A stretch of 64,000 nt of DNA. It comes from Parvibaculum sp. Lineage in GTDB: Bacteria; Pseudomonadota; Alphaproteobacteria; Parvibaculales; Parvibaculaceae. The notes under the pieces were generated by a model. That model was not told the DNA's origin. It saw only the letters and a list, made by a program, of their open reading frames with translations, and did not search any database. The stretch covers positions 186,001 to 250,000 of the forward strand of contig JAEPQD010000002.1 in the NCBI GenBank assembly GCA_017642695.1, in the 5' to 3' direction. Position 1 is the first letter of the stretch. Each line of letters begins with the position of its first letter. Shown piece by piece: positions 45,534 to 54,077 of this stretch. A program made the translations under genes and the position numbers.

Positions 45534-46964
45534 CTATTCCGCGCTCCGCCGTCCGACGAACGCCACACGCAGCATATTGGTCGCGCCGGGTGTGCCGAGA
45601 GGCACGCCGGCCGTGACCACGATGCGCTGTCCCGGTTCCGCGAAACCTTCCTGAAAGGCGATGCGGCAGGCGCGCTCGGACAGATCGTCGAGGTCGCGAG
45701 CGTCTTCCGTGAGAACGCAGTGAAGTCCCCAGACAAGCGCAAGACGCCGCGCCGTCGCATGAACCGGCGTCAGTGCGATGATCGGGAACAAGGGCCGTTC
45801 GCGCGCCGCACGCAGGCCGGTCGAGCCGGAATTCGTCCAGCACACGATCGCCGCCGCGTTCAATGTATCGGCCACGGAATGCGCTGCCGCCGAAATCGCA
45901 TCAGCGCCGGTGGCTTCCGGTTCGGTGCGTTGCGCATAGATGATGCCGGGATAGGTCGGATCGTTTTCGACCGATTGTGCCACGCGGTCCATCATCGTCA
46001 CGGCTTCGACGGGAAATTTGCCCGCCGCCGATTCGGCCGAGAGCATGATTGCGTCCGCGCCCTCGAAGACGGCGGTTGCGACGTCGGAGACTTCCGCGCG
46101 CGTTGGCGTCGGCGAGGAGATCATCGATTCGAGCATCTGCGTTGCGACGACGACCGGCTTGCCCGAACGCCGAGCCGCGCGCGTCAGGCGCTTCTGCCAT
46201 CCCGGTACATGTTCGAGCGGCAGCTCGACGCCAAGGTCGCCGCGGGCCACCATGATCGCGTCCGAAATCTCGATGATCTCTTCCAGATGGGCGAGCGCCT
46301 GCGGCTTCTCTATCTTGGCCATCACCGCCGCGCGTCCGCGCGCGATCTTGCGTGCTTCCGCGACGTCGTCGGGACGCTGGATGAAGGAAAGCGCGACCCA
46401 GTCGACGCCAAGGTCGAGCGCTGCGTCGAGGTCGCTGCGGTCCTTTTCCGTCAGCGCTGCCAGCGGCAGCATCGTGTCGGGCAGGCTCACGCCCTTCCGG
46501 TTGGTGAGCTTGCCGCCCACTTCCACTTCCGTGTCGATGTGATCGCGGCCCTTGCCCATCACATGCAGGCGGATCTTGCCGTCGTCGAGCAGCAGGGTCT
46601 GCCCGGCGCTCACGGCGTCGAAGATCGCGGGGTGGGGAAGGGGTGCCCGCGTCGCATCGCCTGCCTTCTTCGAGGTGTCGAGGCGAAAGCGCGCGCCGGC
46701 CTTCAGTTCAGCGACGCCGTCCTTCATCTCGCCGATCCGCAGCTTCGGCCCCTGCAGGTCGACCAGGATGCCGATCGGCCGTCCCACTTCCTTCTCCACC
46801 TGGCGCACGGCCGCGTGCACACGCTTCAGGCCCTTGTGGTCCAGATGACTCATGTTGAGGCGGAACACGTCCACGCCCGCATCGAAGAGCTTGCGGATCA
46901 TGTCGGGCGTATCGGAGGCGGGGCCCAGCGTGGCGATGATCTTGACGTTGCGGCGGCGGTTCAA
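45534..46964 (-). CDS. pyk: Pyruvate kinase
   Basis: A 476-residue pyruvate kinase: the start RRNVKIIATLGPASDTPDMIRKL and barrel motifs RLNMSHLDH, VDLQGPKLR, FIQRPDDV, and the signature AVMAKIEKPQALAHLEEI followed by DAIMVARGDLGVEL are all intact. The C-terminal allosteric domain is present with FPIIALTP. It catalyses phosphoenolpyruvate to pyruvate with ATP formation. It ends two bases from the convergent hydrolase gene and starts 13 bases downstream of the glycerate kinase gene, with which it is probably co-transcribed. Confidence 0.97.
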   Translation of the reverse strand: MNRRRNVKIIATLGPASDTPDMIRKLFDAGVDVFRLNMSHLDHKGLKRVHAAVRQVEKEVGRPIGILVDLQGPKLRIGEMKDGVAELKAGARFRLDTSKKAGDATRAPLPHPAIFDAVSAGQTLLLDDGKIRLHVMGKGRDHIDTEVEVGGKLTNRKGVSLPDTMLPLAALTEKDRSDLDAALDLGVDWVALSFIQRPDDVAEARKIARGRAAVMAKIEKPQALAHLEEIIEISDAIMVARGDLGVELPLEHVPGWQKRLTRAARRSGKPVVVATQMLESMISSPTPTRAEVSDVATAVFEGADAIMLSAESAAGKFPVEAVTMMDRVAQSVENDPTYPGIIYAQRTEPEATGADAISAAAHSVADTLNAAAIVCWTNSGSTGLRAARERPLFPIIALTPVHATARRLALVWGLHCVLTEDARDLDDLSERACRIAFQEGFAEPGQRIVVTAGVPLGTPGATNMLRVAFVGRRSAE

Positions 46965-46977
46965 CCTGTACTCCTGC

Positions 46978-48330
46978 TTAAGCCTTGTCTTCCGGCCCGG
47001 AGGGTTCCGACTCGGGATACCCCACCAGTATTACGCGAAAATCGTTGACGTTGGTGTAACTCGGGCCCGTGGTCAGAAGATCGCCAAGCTCGCCGAAGAA
47101 CGTGCCGGAATCGTGGCGTGCAAGCATCGCCTCCGGATCGAGCCCCCGTTCTCTCGCACGCTTCAATGTATCCGGCGTGACGATAGCGCCCGCCGGGTCC
47201 TCCGCCGCGCCCGATCCGCCGTCGATCCCGTCGGTATCGGCGGCAAGCGCATATATGCCCTCGGCGCCGCCAAGCGCGATGGCGAGCGCCAGCGCATACT
47301 CCTGGTTGGGGCCGCCTTTCCCCGGCTCACCCTCGCCGAAAGTCACGCCCGCTTCGCCGCCCGAAATGATGGCCACGCATTTTCCTTCCGCTCTCGCGTT
47401 CAGGGCGAGCTTCGCATGGGCTTCCGCGATCCCGCGCGCCTCGCCCTCGATGCCGTCGCCCAGCGCCACGGGCTGGTAGCCCTCCGCGCGGGCTATCGCC
47501 GCTGCCGCGCCGAGCGAGCCGGTGCCGCTCGCGATGAGCTTGTAGCTTGCGTGGGAGAAAACCTCGTCGCCCGGCTTCGGCGTTTCCGGCAGCGCGAGAA
47601 TCCTTTCCATCAGTTCCGGCGGAACCGGCGGACGCAGCGCATTCAGCACGCCTTCCACGCGCGCCTTCGAGGTCGTGTCGGGCACGGTCGGGCCGGAAGC
47701 GATGGTGCTCGGGTTGTCGCCCGCCACATCCGAAATCGCCAGCGTCAGCGAGCGTGCGGGATGGATCACTTCCGCGAGGCGTCCGCCCTTGATGCGCGAG
47801 ATGTGTTTTCTGACGGCATTGATGTCGCCGATGGGTTTGCCGGAAGCGAGCAGGGCTCTTGTGAGCCATATCTCGTCGTCGAGCGTGAGGCCCGGCATCG
47901 GCTGCACGGTGAGCGCCGAACCGCCGCCCGACAGCAGCACCAGCGCGAGGTCTTCCGGTCCCACCCATTCGGCAAGCCGGAGGAGCCGCTTCGAGGCCGT
48001 CTCGCCCGCCGCGTCGGGAACGGGATGCCCCGCCTCCAGCACCTCCACATGCCGCGTCGGGCGGCGGTGGCCGTAGCGTGTCAGCGCCAGTCCTTCGAGA
48101 TGGGTGCCCGGATAATGCCTGTCGTACCAGTCTTCCGCGACGGCAGCCATCGAGGCGGCCGCCTTGCCGATCGCCATCACGACAAGCCGCCCGTGGCCGG
48201 GCTCCGGCGGTACGGGCAGATGGGGCGGCAGGCAGGTTTCGGGAAGCGCGTCCCTCACTGCCGCGCCATAGAGACGTTTCAGTCTCGCCCTTGTCTCCTG
48301 CTCGCGTGTTTCCGGGTCGTTCCCAGTCAT
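46978..48330 (-). CDS. Glycerate 2-kinase (MOFRL family)
   Basis: A 450-residue protein of the class II glycerate kinase family (GckA/TtuD-like): VVMAIGKAAASMA, LVLLSGGGSALTVQPMPG (substrate loop), TLAISDVAGDNPSTIASGP, and the C-terminal DGIDGGSGAAEDPAGA. Converts glycerate to 2-phosphoglycerate, which enters glycolysis two steps before pyruvate kinase, encoded next in the same operon. It starts only 20 bases from the divergent amidohydrolase. Older annotation as hydroxypyruvate reductase is probably wrong. Confidence 0.92.
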   Translation of the reverse strand: MTGNDPETREQETRARLKRLYGAAVRDALPETCLPPHLPVPPEPGHGRLVVMAIGKAAASMAAVAEDWYDRHYPGTHLEGLALTRYGHRRPTRHVEVLEAGHPVPDAAGETASKRLLRLAEWVGPEDLALVLLSGGGSALTVQPMPGLTLDDEIWLTRALLASGKPIGDINAVRKHISRIKGGRLAEVIHPARSLTLAISDVAGDNPSTIASGPTVPDTTSKARVEGVLNALRPPVPPELMERILALPETPKPGDEVFSHASYKLIASGTGSLGAAAAIARAEGYQPVALGDGIEGEARGIAEAHAKLALNARAEGKCVAIISGGEAGVTFGEGEPGKGGPNQEYALALAIALGGAEGIYALAADTDGIDGGSGAAEDPAGAIVTPDTLKRARERGLDPEAMLARHDSGTFFGELGDLLTTGPSYTNVNDFRVILVGYPESEPSGPEDKA

Positions 48331-48338
48331 GGCTCGGA

Positions 48339-48344
48339 TATAAT
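48339..48344 (+). promoter_or_regulatory. Perfect -10 hexamer for a leaderless amidohydrolase mRNA
   Basis: TATAAT stands seven bases before ATG 48351 within the only 20 bases separating two divergent start codons. Transcription would begin at or within a base of the A of the ATG, so the mRNA would lack a leader. No Shine-Dalgarno is visible. The -35 lies within the glycerate kinase 5' end and is weak. Confidence 0.5.
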
Positions 48345-48350
48345 CCTTTC

Positions 48351-49205
48351 ATGGACACTACTTCATTTCAGTCTCGCGGGGGCGCTATTCCAGAGCCGGC
48401 TTCGCTTCAGCCTTTCGAACTTGTTAACCCGCAAGGTTCGCCGCGGTTTCTGGTGGTCTGCGATCACGCCTCCAATGCGCTGCCGGAAGGTTACGGCACT
48501 CTCGGTCTTCCGCCTGCGGAATTTCAGCGCCACATCGCCTGGGATATCGGTGCGGCGGGTGTCGCACGCCGCATGGCCGCCTATCTCGACTGTCCGGCGG
48601 TGCTCGCGCGCTTTTCGCGCCTGCTTGTCGATCTCAATCGCGGCGAGGACGATCCGACCATCGTGATGAAACTCTCCGACGGCGCCGTCGTGCCGGACAA
48701 CCGCGACGTCGACGCGGATCGCGATGCGGCGGAATTCGCGCATCGCATTGCCGCGTTCCATGCGCCCTATCATGCCGCCATCGAGAAGGCGCTCGCCCGG
48801 GCGCGTGACGCGGATGTGGTGCCCATCCTCGTCTCGGTGCACAGCTTCACGCCGCGCTGGCGGCGTTTCGAACGTCCGTGGCAGACGGGTCTTCTCTGGG
48901 ACAGGGACGACCGCCTTGTCGGTCCGCTCATCGACGGGCTCGCGGAGGAAGGCTTCACCGTCGGCGACAACGAGCCCTATACGGGCCGCCTCAAGAATGA
49001 CTGCATGTATCGTCACGGCACCGTGCACGGGCTGCCGCATATTCTGATAGAGATCCGGCAGGACCTGATCGAAACGGCCGAGGGGCAGGGCGAATGGGCG
49101 GCGCGCTACGCGCGGCATCTTCTTGCTGCCGCGTCTCTGCCCGGCATTCGCGAAATCCGGCATTTCGGGTCGCATGCCGATCCCTCGCTCCCCATATCCG
49201 CCTGA
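48351..49205 (+). CDS. N-formylglutamate amidohydrolase family protein (copy 2)
   Basis: A 284-residue zinc hydrolase of the same family as copy 1 at 8947-9903 but a different subgroup: FLVVCDHASNALPEGYG, LVDLNRGEDDPTIV, ILVSVHSFTPRWRRFERPW and LIEIRQDLIE. The gene begins the block amidohydrolase, DUF1244, gapR, and may be leaderless. Upstream extension of the frame to 48078 lies within the divergent kinase gene and is not real. Substrate not established. Confidence 0.9.
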   Translation: MDTTSFQSRGGAIPEPASLQPFELVNPQGSPRFLVVCDHASNALPEGYGTLGLPPAEFQRHIAWDIGAAGVARRMAAYLDCPAVLARFSRLLVDLNRGEDDPTIVMKLSDGAVVPDNRDVDADRDAAEFAHRIAAFHAPYHAAIEKALARARDADVVPILVSVHSFTPRWRRFERPWQTGLLWDRDDRLVGPLIDGLAEEGFTVGDNEPYTGRLKNDCMYRHGTVHGLPHILIEIRQDLIETAEGQGEWAARYARHLLAAASLPGIREIRHFGSHADPSLPISA

Positions 49206-49222
49206 AGAAAACGGAGGCAGAC

Positions 49223-49525
49223 ATGAACAAGCAAACGCAGACCGAACTCGAGGCAGCCGCCTTTCGCCGTCTCGCCGGTCATCTGCGCGAACGCACCGAC
49301 GTGCAGAACATCGATCTCATGATCCTTGCCGGTTTCTGCCGCAACTGCCTCGCGGACTGGTACCGCGAAGCGGCGGAAGAAAAGGGCATCGCGATCTCGA
49401 AGGACGAGGCCCGCGAATTTGTCTATGGCGAGCCCTTCGCGGACTGGAAGAAAAAACACCAGCCGGAAGCGACGCCCGAGCAAATGGCGGCTTTCGAGGC
49501 GGCGCAGAAGAAGAGCCACGGCTGA
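49223..49525 (+). CDS. DUF1244 protein
   Basis: A 100-residue protein beginning ELEAAAFRRLAGHLRERTDVQNIDLMILAGFCRNCL, the hallmark of DUF1244, with the conserved FCRNCLADWY Cys pair. It has a GGAGG ribosome-binding site 17 bases after the amidohydrolase stop. In many alphaproteobacteria DUF1244 lies beside pyruvate kinase and gapR, as here. Function unknown, but conserved synteny supports a core role. Confidence 0.94.
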   Translation: MNKQTQTELEAAAFRRLAGHLRERTDVQNIDLMILAGFCRNCLADWYREAAEEKGIAISKDEAREFVYGEPFADWKKKHQPEATPEQMAAFEAAQKKSHG

Positions 49526-49533
49526 GCGGCAAT

Positions 49534-49565
49534 CCATCCACCGCTCATCCACATCTCTATCCACA
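49534..49565. promoter_or_regulatory. Three phased DnaA-box-like sites upstream of gapR
   Basis: CCATCCACC (49534), TCATCCACA (49545) and CTATCCACA (49557) resemble the DnaA box TTATCCACA; the second and third differ at one base, the first at three. Starts are 11 and 12 bases apart, that is about one helical turn. They lie between DUF1244 and gapR, about 90-120 bases before gapR. Confidence 0.4.
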
Positions 49566-49654
49566 GCTTTCTTCTGCCCGCATATTGCCGTCCCCGCCGC
49601 CCGTCTCTATCGTCGCGGCCCTCACGGCAACAAGTATCAGTGGAGCGTCGCATC

Positions 49655-49918
49655 ATGGCGGACGGCAATACGCCTGCGAATACGGGCGGAGTCGCACGGG
49701 ACCAGCTCAGGTCCATCGTCGAGCGCATCGAGCGTCTCGAGGAAGAAAAGGCGGCCCTCGCCAACGACATCAAGGAAGTCTACGCGGAAGCGAAAGGCAA
49801 CGGCTTCGACACGAAGACGCTGCGTCAGGTGATCCGCATGCGCAAGCAGGACAAGGCGGAGCGCCAGGAGCAGGAAGCGATCCTCGAACTCTACATGAGC
49901 GCGCTCGGCATGATCTGA
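49655..49918 (+). CDS. gapR: GapR (DUF2312), nucleoid-associated protein
   Basis: An 87-residue protein. From residue 15 it reads [38 protein letters not shown] and [20 protein letters not shown], matching Caulobacter GapR, a tetramer that clamps overtwisted DNA ahead of replication forks and RNA polymerase and is needed for normal growth. I choose ATG 49655 (MADGN) as in the family; the upstream ATG 49640 is possible. The long N-terminal coiled coil and basic C-terminus are visible. Confidence 0.95.
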   Translation: MADGNTPANTGGVARDQLRSIVERIERLEEEKAALANDIKEVYAEAKGNGFDTKTLRQVIRMRKQDKAERQEQEAILELYMSALGMI

Positions 49919-49946
49919 CGGCGCGGACGCCTTCCGCCCTGTCTCC

Positions 49947-49970
49947 TCAATGCCGGGCATTAACCGGCAT
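49947..49970. promoter_or_regulatory. Overlapping inverted repeats before the HTH-hydrolase fusion gene
   Basis: TCAATGC, CGG, GCATTAA (one mismatch, 49947-49963) overlaps ATGCCGG, seven bases, CCGGCAT (perfect, 49950-49970). They lie about 85 bases upstream of the fusion start and are candidate autoregulatory operators; the TCA...T-A outer bases recall the cassette operators. Confidence 0.35.
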
Positions 49971-50052
49971 CCCCGTGCCGTTTTCAGTCCCGTGTCATTC
50001 ATCCTAGAGTAGACCGGCCGGAGCGGGGTGTTCCGGCAGTCCGCAAAAATGG

Positions 50053-51828
50053 GTGCTGGGTGTGTCCGGGTCGAAAAGTGTGAGTGAGGAGGAGCGCGCG
50101 CCGGACGAGGGTGCGCCCGGCCGTCCGGATCTGGCCGTCGCGCTCGACGCCATCTACGGCTATGCCACCGATCCCGAAAACTGGGAGGAGATGAGTTCGC
50201 TCCTCGACGAGATCGGCGCGGGCGCGGATATCGAGCCCGTGGCGGAGGGCATGCGCGCACATCTCTCCCGCGCGGAAGATCTCGCGCGGCGGCTCCACGA
50301 AACGGCGCCGGACGACAATCTCTCGCCCGCCTATTGCCACATGGTGATCGGCCGCGACCTCCGCGTCGCCGACATCTCGGATGCCGCGCGGGAGATGCTC
50401 GCGCCGTTCTGCAAGCCGCTCGCCCCCGGCAATCCGCTTCTCTTCACCGATCCCGAGAATGCCGCCCGCTTCCGCGCGCACGCCGCCTCCGTCACGCAAG
50501 GCGCCGTCGGTCCTGTGCTGCTCCGTCTCGTGCTCGAGGATGGCGAGGAGGCCGTCTTCGGCTATCTCGTCGCGGAGGCGAACCTGCCGGAACCGCTCCG
50601 CCGCCGTTTCGATCTTCCGGCGGAAGCACGGCGGGGCGCCATCGCCTTCGTCGCGCCGGACCGGGAAGCGGCGGGGGATGCGACGCGCATGTACCGCGAG
50701 ACCTTCGGCCTCACGCCGGCGGAAGCGCGCCTCGCCGCGCATCTGAAGGACGGCTATTCGCTGAAGGAAGCGGCGGCCAGGCTCAACGTCTCGATCAATA
50801 CCGCGCGCAACCAGATCAAGAGCGTGTTCGAGAAGCTCGGCGTCAACCGGCAGAGCGATCTCATCCGCCACCTCACCGAGCTCTCGCAGCTCGCGACCTA
50901 TATCAGCGCGGCGCAGGGCGAGGGCGACGAGCGGCCGGTGCCGTCGGCGCCGGGCGACGTGCCGCTCGAATTCGTCGAGCTGCCGGACGGACGCCGCCTC
51001 GCCTGGCGCGGCTACGGGCGGCGCGACGGCATTCCCGTCGTGATGTTTCCGAGTTCGGTCAGCAGTTCCTACATCTGGTCCGCCGAGGCCGAAGCGGCGG
51101 CGCGCTTCGGCTTGCGCTACATCGTGGTCGAGCGGCCGGGCACCGGCGCCTCCACCGCCGACCCCGATCTCACCTTCGAGAGCTTCGCCCGCGACTTCGA
51201 ATATTTCGCGGAAGCGATCGGCCTCGACAGCTTCCAGCTCGTCGCGCGGTCTTCCGCCTCGCCCTTCGCGCTCGCCGCCGCCGCACGGCTCGGCCCCCGC
51301 GTCCACCTCCTGATGCTCACCTCCGCCCGGCTCGGCGTGCCGGAAGGCAGCCGCACGAAGCCGCTCGGCATGCTCGGCGCCTTCTTCAGCAATCTCCGGC
51401 GCTATCCCTGGCTGCTCGATTCCACGCTCTTCATCCTGCGCGCGAAGATGTCGCGCAAATTCATCCGCCCGCTCGTCTACAAGTTCTTCGAGCAGTCGCC
51501 CGCCGATGTCGCGCTCATCCGCTCGACGCCCGGGCTCGAGGAGGCGATGATCCGCTGCACGATGGAAACCATCGCGCATACCTATGCGGGGCTCCTGCGC
51601 GAGTCGCAGCTCTATCTCGACGGCATCTCGCTCGATCTTTCGGGCCTTTCCGCCCCCATCCTCGTCTGGCATGGCGAGGCGGATGGCGTCGTGCCGCTCG
51701 ACGAGCTGAAACGCCGTCTCGCCGAACTCGGCATCGAGCCCGCCGAGCTGCGCACCTTCGCGGGCGACGGCCACTGCTTCCTCAACCGGCATTACGAGAA
51801 GATCTTCGCCCGCCTCGCCGCGGGCTGA
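50053..51828 (+). CDS. LuxR-type HTH fused to an alpha/beta hydrolase
   Basis: A 591-residue single polypeptide. Residues about 26-200 resemble the PAS-like sensor of LuxR regulators (LDAIYGYATDPENWEEM). Residues 216-272 are a LuxR/GerE HTH (LTPAEARLAAHLKDGYSLKEAAARLNVSINTARNQIKSVFEKLG). Residues about 303-591 are an alpha/beta hydrolase: elbow ARSSAS with S400 as nucleophile, acid D544 in HGEADGVVP, and H574 in GDGHCF. Elbow glycines are replaced by Ala, which keeps small residues. Start GTG 50053, or 50062. It unites in one chain the two functions that are separate genes at 31 and 57 kb. Confidence 0.9.
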   Translation: MLGVSGSKSVSEEERAPDEGAPGRPDLAVALDAIYGYATDPENWEEMSSLLDEIGAGADIEPVAEGMRAHLSRAEDLARRLHETAPDDNLSPAYCHMVIGRDLRVADISDAAREMLAPFCKPLAPGNPLLFTDPENAARFRAHAASVTQGAVGPVLLRLVLEDGEEAVFGYLVAEANLPEPLRRRFDLPAEARRGAIAFVAPDREAAGDATRMYRETFGLTPAEARLAAHLKDGYSLKEAAARLNVSINTARNQIKSVFEKLGVNRQSDLIRHLTELSQLATYISAAQGEGDERPVPSAPGDVPLEFVELPDGRRLAWRGYGRRDGIPVVMFPSSVSSSYIWSAEAEAAARFGLRYIVVERPGTGASTADPDLTFESFARDFEYFAEAIGLDSFQLVARSSASPFALAAAARLGPRVHLLMLTSARLGVPEGSRTKPLGMLGAFFSNLRRYPWLLDSTLFILRAKMSRKFIRPLVYKFFEQSPADVALIRSTPGLEEAMIRCTMETIAHTYAGLLRESQLYLDGISLDLSGLSAPILVWHGEADGVVPLDELKRRLAELGIEPAELRTFAGDGHCFLNRHYEKIFARLAAG

Positions 51829-51965
51829 ACGCCGCCGCCCGGCCCTCGCCCGCGCGGAATCCTTGGTCCATTTGCACTATTCAGGGGGCATCCGCCCGCC
51901 GCTACGACTCCTTTGCATGAAGGCCCGGACATGGGGTGCCGGGCCCGAACTCAAAGGGGCTGAAC

Positions 51966-52688
51966 ATGAAGATCAAAACCGCAGGCGTTCTTGTCGCGGT
52001 CGGGACGCTGCTCGCCGGCTGCCAGACCACCGGGCTCGACAATTCCGCGCTCATCGGCGCGGCGACGCAGGTTGCCGTGGCGAGCGCCGCGCCATCCGCC
52101 GCGAGCGCGGCACCCGCCGCCTCGCTCGCGCAGGACCCGGTTGCCATCGCCGCCGTACAGCAGCAGGCCGCGCGTCAGGGCATGACCCTCACGGCCGAGC
52201 AGGCGGCCACCGCCATCGCCATGCAGCAATCGGGGGCGAGCGGTGCCTCGCTTCAGAACGCGGCGCTGCAGAACGCCGCCGTCAATGGCGGCGCGGCGCT
52301 TGCCGGTCAGCAGATCGCCCAGGCTGCGATGACCACCGCGACGACCACCACCACGAATGCCGACACCGCCACGGCCGCCCTCGCGCCCGCCGGCACGCCG
52401 GACGGCATGAAGAGCTGCGAGCAGCTTTCCGCCGAGATCGCGCAGCAGCAGCAGGTGATCGCCGACGCGAATGCCTCCTCCACCAACGCGCAGATCGTCG
52501 ATGCCGGTCTCGGCATCGCCCAGTCCGTCGGCATGCATTTCGGCGGCTTCGGTCTTGGCGGCATCCAGGCGACGGGCGCGGCAAGCTCGGTCGCGAACCA
52601 GCAGAAGCAGTCCGCCGATGAGCAGGTCCAGCAGGCGGAAATCCGCGTGCAGGTGCTCAGCGGCATCCATCAGGGCAAGGGGTGCTGA
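51966..52688 (+). CDS. Ala/Gln-rich lipoprotein (unknown)
   Basis: A 240-residue lipoprotein: signal peptide with lipobox LLAGC at about residue 20 (ATG 51966 with AAAGGGGC upstream). The mature chain is rich in Ala, Gln and Thr, with a short Thr run (TTATTTTTNADTAT) and a C-terminal helical region with AEIAQQQQVIADANASS. A final Cys ends the chain (GKGC). No family recognised. It sits 137 bases after the fusion gene on the same strand. Confidence 0.75.
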   Translation: MKIKTAGVLVAVGTLLAGCQTTGLDNSALIGAATQVAVASAAPSAASAAPAASLAQDPVAIAAVQQQAARQGMTLTAEQAATAIAMQQSGASGASLQNAALQNAAVNGGAALAGQQIAQAAMTTATTTTTNADTATAALAPAGTPDGMKSCEQLSAEIAQQQQVIADANASSTNAQIVDAGLGIAQSVGMHFGGFGLGGIQATGAASSVANQQKQSADEQVQQAEIRVQVLSGIHQGKGC

Positions 52689-52795
52689 GGCGCGGCGCCT
52701 CCCGCGGGATCTGACCGGCGAAACGGGTGCCGTTTCTCCACTGGCGGTCTCAGGCGTCGACCCGGACGCACACCCCTAGGCGGTCAGTGGAGACC

Positions 52796-52820
52796 GGGGG
52801 AGCCCTTCGCGGGCTCCCCC
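52796..52820. terminator. Strong GC hairpin between convergent genes
   Basis: GGGGGAGCCC with exact complement around TTCGC. There is no T tract, but it sits between the lipoprotein (plus) and the ion-channel gene (minus), ends of both, and probably terminates one or both. Confidence 0.6.
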
Positions 52821-52839
52821 GCGTTCCTTCTGCCACTGC

Positions 52840-53619
52840 CTATTCGTCCTGTTCGCTTTCTTCCTCTTCCTTGCGGCGTTCTTCCAGCGCATCGGAGAAG
52901 GCGGAGGCGAAGATGCCGGCCGGCATCGCGATCAGGCAGATGCCCATCAGCGCGGTGATGGCGGCGAAGAGGCGGCCGAGCGCCGTCACCGGATAGACGT
53001 CGCCATAGCCGACCGTCGTCAGCGTCGCGACCGACCACCACATGGCGCGTGGAATGCTGCCGAAGGCTTCCGGCTGGATGCCGCCCTCGATCAGGTAGAG
53101 CATGGTGGACGAGATCACCACCAGCATCAGCGCCAGCGTGAAGGCGATGACGAGTTCGCTGGAGCGGCGGCTCAGCGCCTTGGTGACAAGCGTCATGGAG
53201 CGCGAGAAGCGCCCGAGCCTTGCGAGCTGCAGAATCCGCATCAGCCGCACGAGCCGCAGCAGGAAGGCTTCGCTCCCCACCGCGAAAAGCAGCGTCGGCG
53301 CGAGCACCGCGAGGTCGATCAGCGCCGGCGCGCTCACCGCGTAGCGCAACCGCCCGCGCCAGCCGTCGCTGTAGGCCGGGTTCTCGACGCTCACCCAGAG
53401 ACGGCAGATATATTCGGCGAGAAAGAAGGCGATCACGAAATCGTCCGCCAGGCGCCACCAGCGCTCGAAGCCCCGCGTCAGCGTCTCTTCCGTTCCCGCG
53501 AGCGCCATCACCACGGAAATCAGGATCACCGTCATGATGATCTTGTTCGTGGTGCTGAAGCCCGGACGCTTCCGCGCGCCGGGATCCAGTTCCAGATAGA
53601 GCCGGTGTCTGATCGTCAT
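52840..53619 (-). CDS. Voltage-gated-type potassium channel
   Basis: A 259-residue six-TM channel. S4 is visible as LLRLVRLMRILQLARLGRFS (122-140) with Arg at every third position. The pore helix and selectivity filter read TLTTVGYGDVYP (199-210), the K+ signature TVGYGD. The C-terminus is a short acidic coiled tail (EERRKEEEESEQDE). No cytosolic RCK or cyclic-nucleotide domain. ATG 53619 starts S1 after 20 basic residues; a start 12 codons earlier is possible. It would mediate K+ flux. Confidence 0.93.
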   Translation of the reverse strand: MTIRHRLYLELDPGARKRPGFSTTNKIIMTVILISVVMALAGTEETLTRGFERWWRLADDFVIAFFLAEYICRLWVSVENPAYSDGWRGRLRYAVSAPALIDLAVLAPTLLFAVGSEAFLLRLVRLMRILQLARLGRFSRSMTLVTKALSRRSSELVIAFTLALMLVVISSTMLYLIEGGIQPEAFGSIPRAMWWSVATLTTVGYGDVYPVTALGRLFAAITALMGICLIAMPAGIFASAFSDALEERRKEEEESEQDE

Positions 53620-53716
53620 TGCCGCCCCGCCGTCGAATCCCCGGGCAGCATACATGGGCGCGGGCGGACGCGCAGCGCCCCCAAGGGGACGGGAGCCCGC
53701 CTTTCGTCGGTTTGGG

Positions 53717-53878
53717 TTAAGACGCGGCCGCGGCGTTCCGTTCCATCAGCGCGCGCACCTCGGCGGCCTTCACGCCGTCGCGCGCCATCACGAGGCGGAT
53801 CAGCGGATCGGCCAGCATCTCCTCCAGCGTGAGTTCCCGGATCGTCGTCTGCTGCTTCGGGAAGGATGGGAGCGTCAT
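53717..53878 (-). CDS. 53-residue conserved-looking small protein
   Basis: The frame reads MTLPSFPKQQTTIRELTLEE then MLADPLIRLVMARDGVKAAE and a short tail ending in Ala-Ser. It is predicted to be an amphipathic helix pair with a basic/acidic balance. The pattern MLADPLIRLVMARDG recalls uncharacterised short alphaproteobacterial proteins. GAGGTGCTC upstream may be the ribosome-binding site. No TM or signal. It is separated from the ion-channel gene by about 100 bases and probably has its own transcript. Confidence 0.7.
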   Translation of the reverse strand: MTLPSFPKQQTTIRELTLEEMLADPLIRLVMARDGVKAAEVRALMERNAAAAS

Positions 53879-54077
53879 GGGAGCACCTCGTTCGCCTCTA
53901 TGGGCTTGCCTTCATGCTTCGTGGTCCAGTTAAGAGTGACTCGCAAATAGGGCGGGAGTGAGGCGGTTTCAAGGGGAAAGGAAGCGCGCCGTCCGGCGGG
54001 CGCCGCGAGCCGCCCTCGTCCCCCGTGCTAGTCTCCCGCCCGGCAAAAACCCGAAGACAAAAAAGGGAGCGGGAGCG

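Noticed and set aside
50334..51920. Second plus-strand frame overlapping the HTH-hydrolase fusion
   Set aside because: Extremely Arg-rich composition and no domain; the fusion frame has clear HTH and hydrolase motifs.
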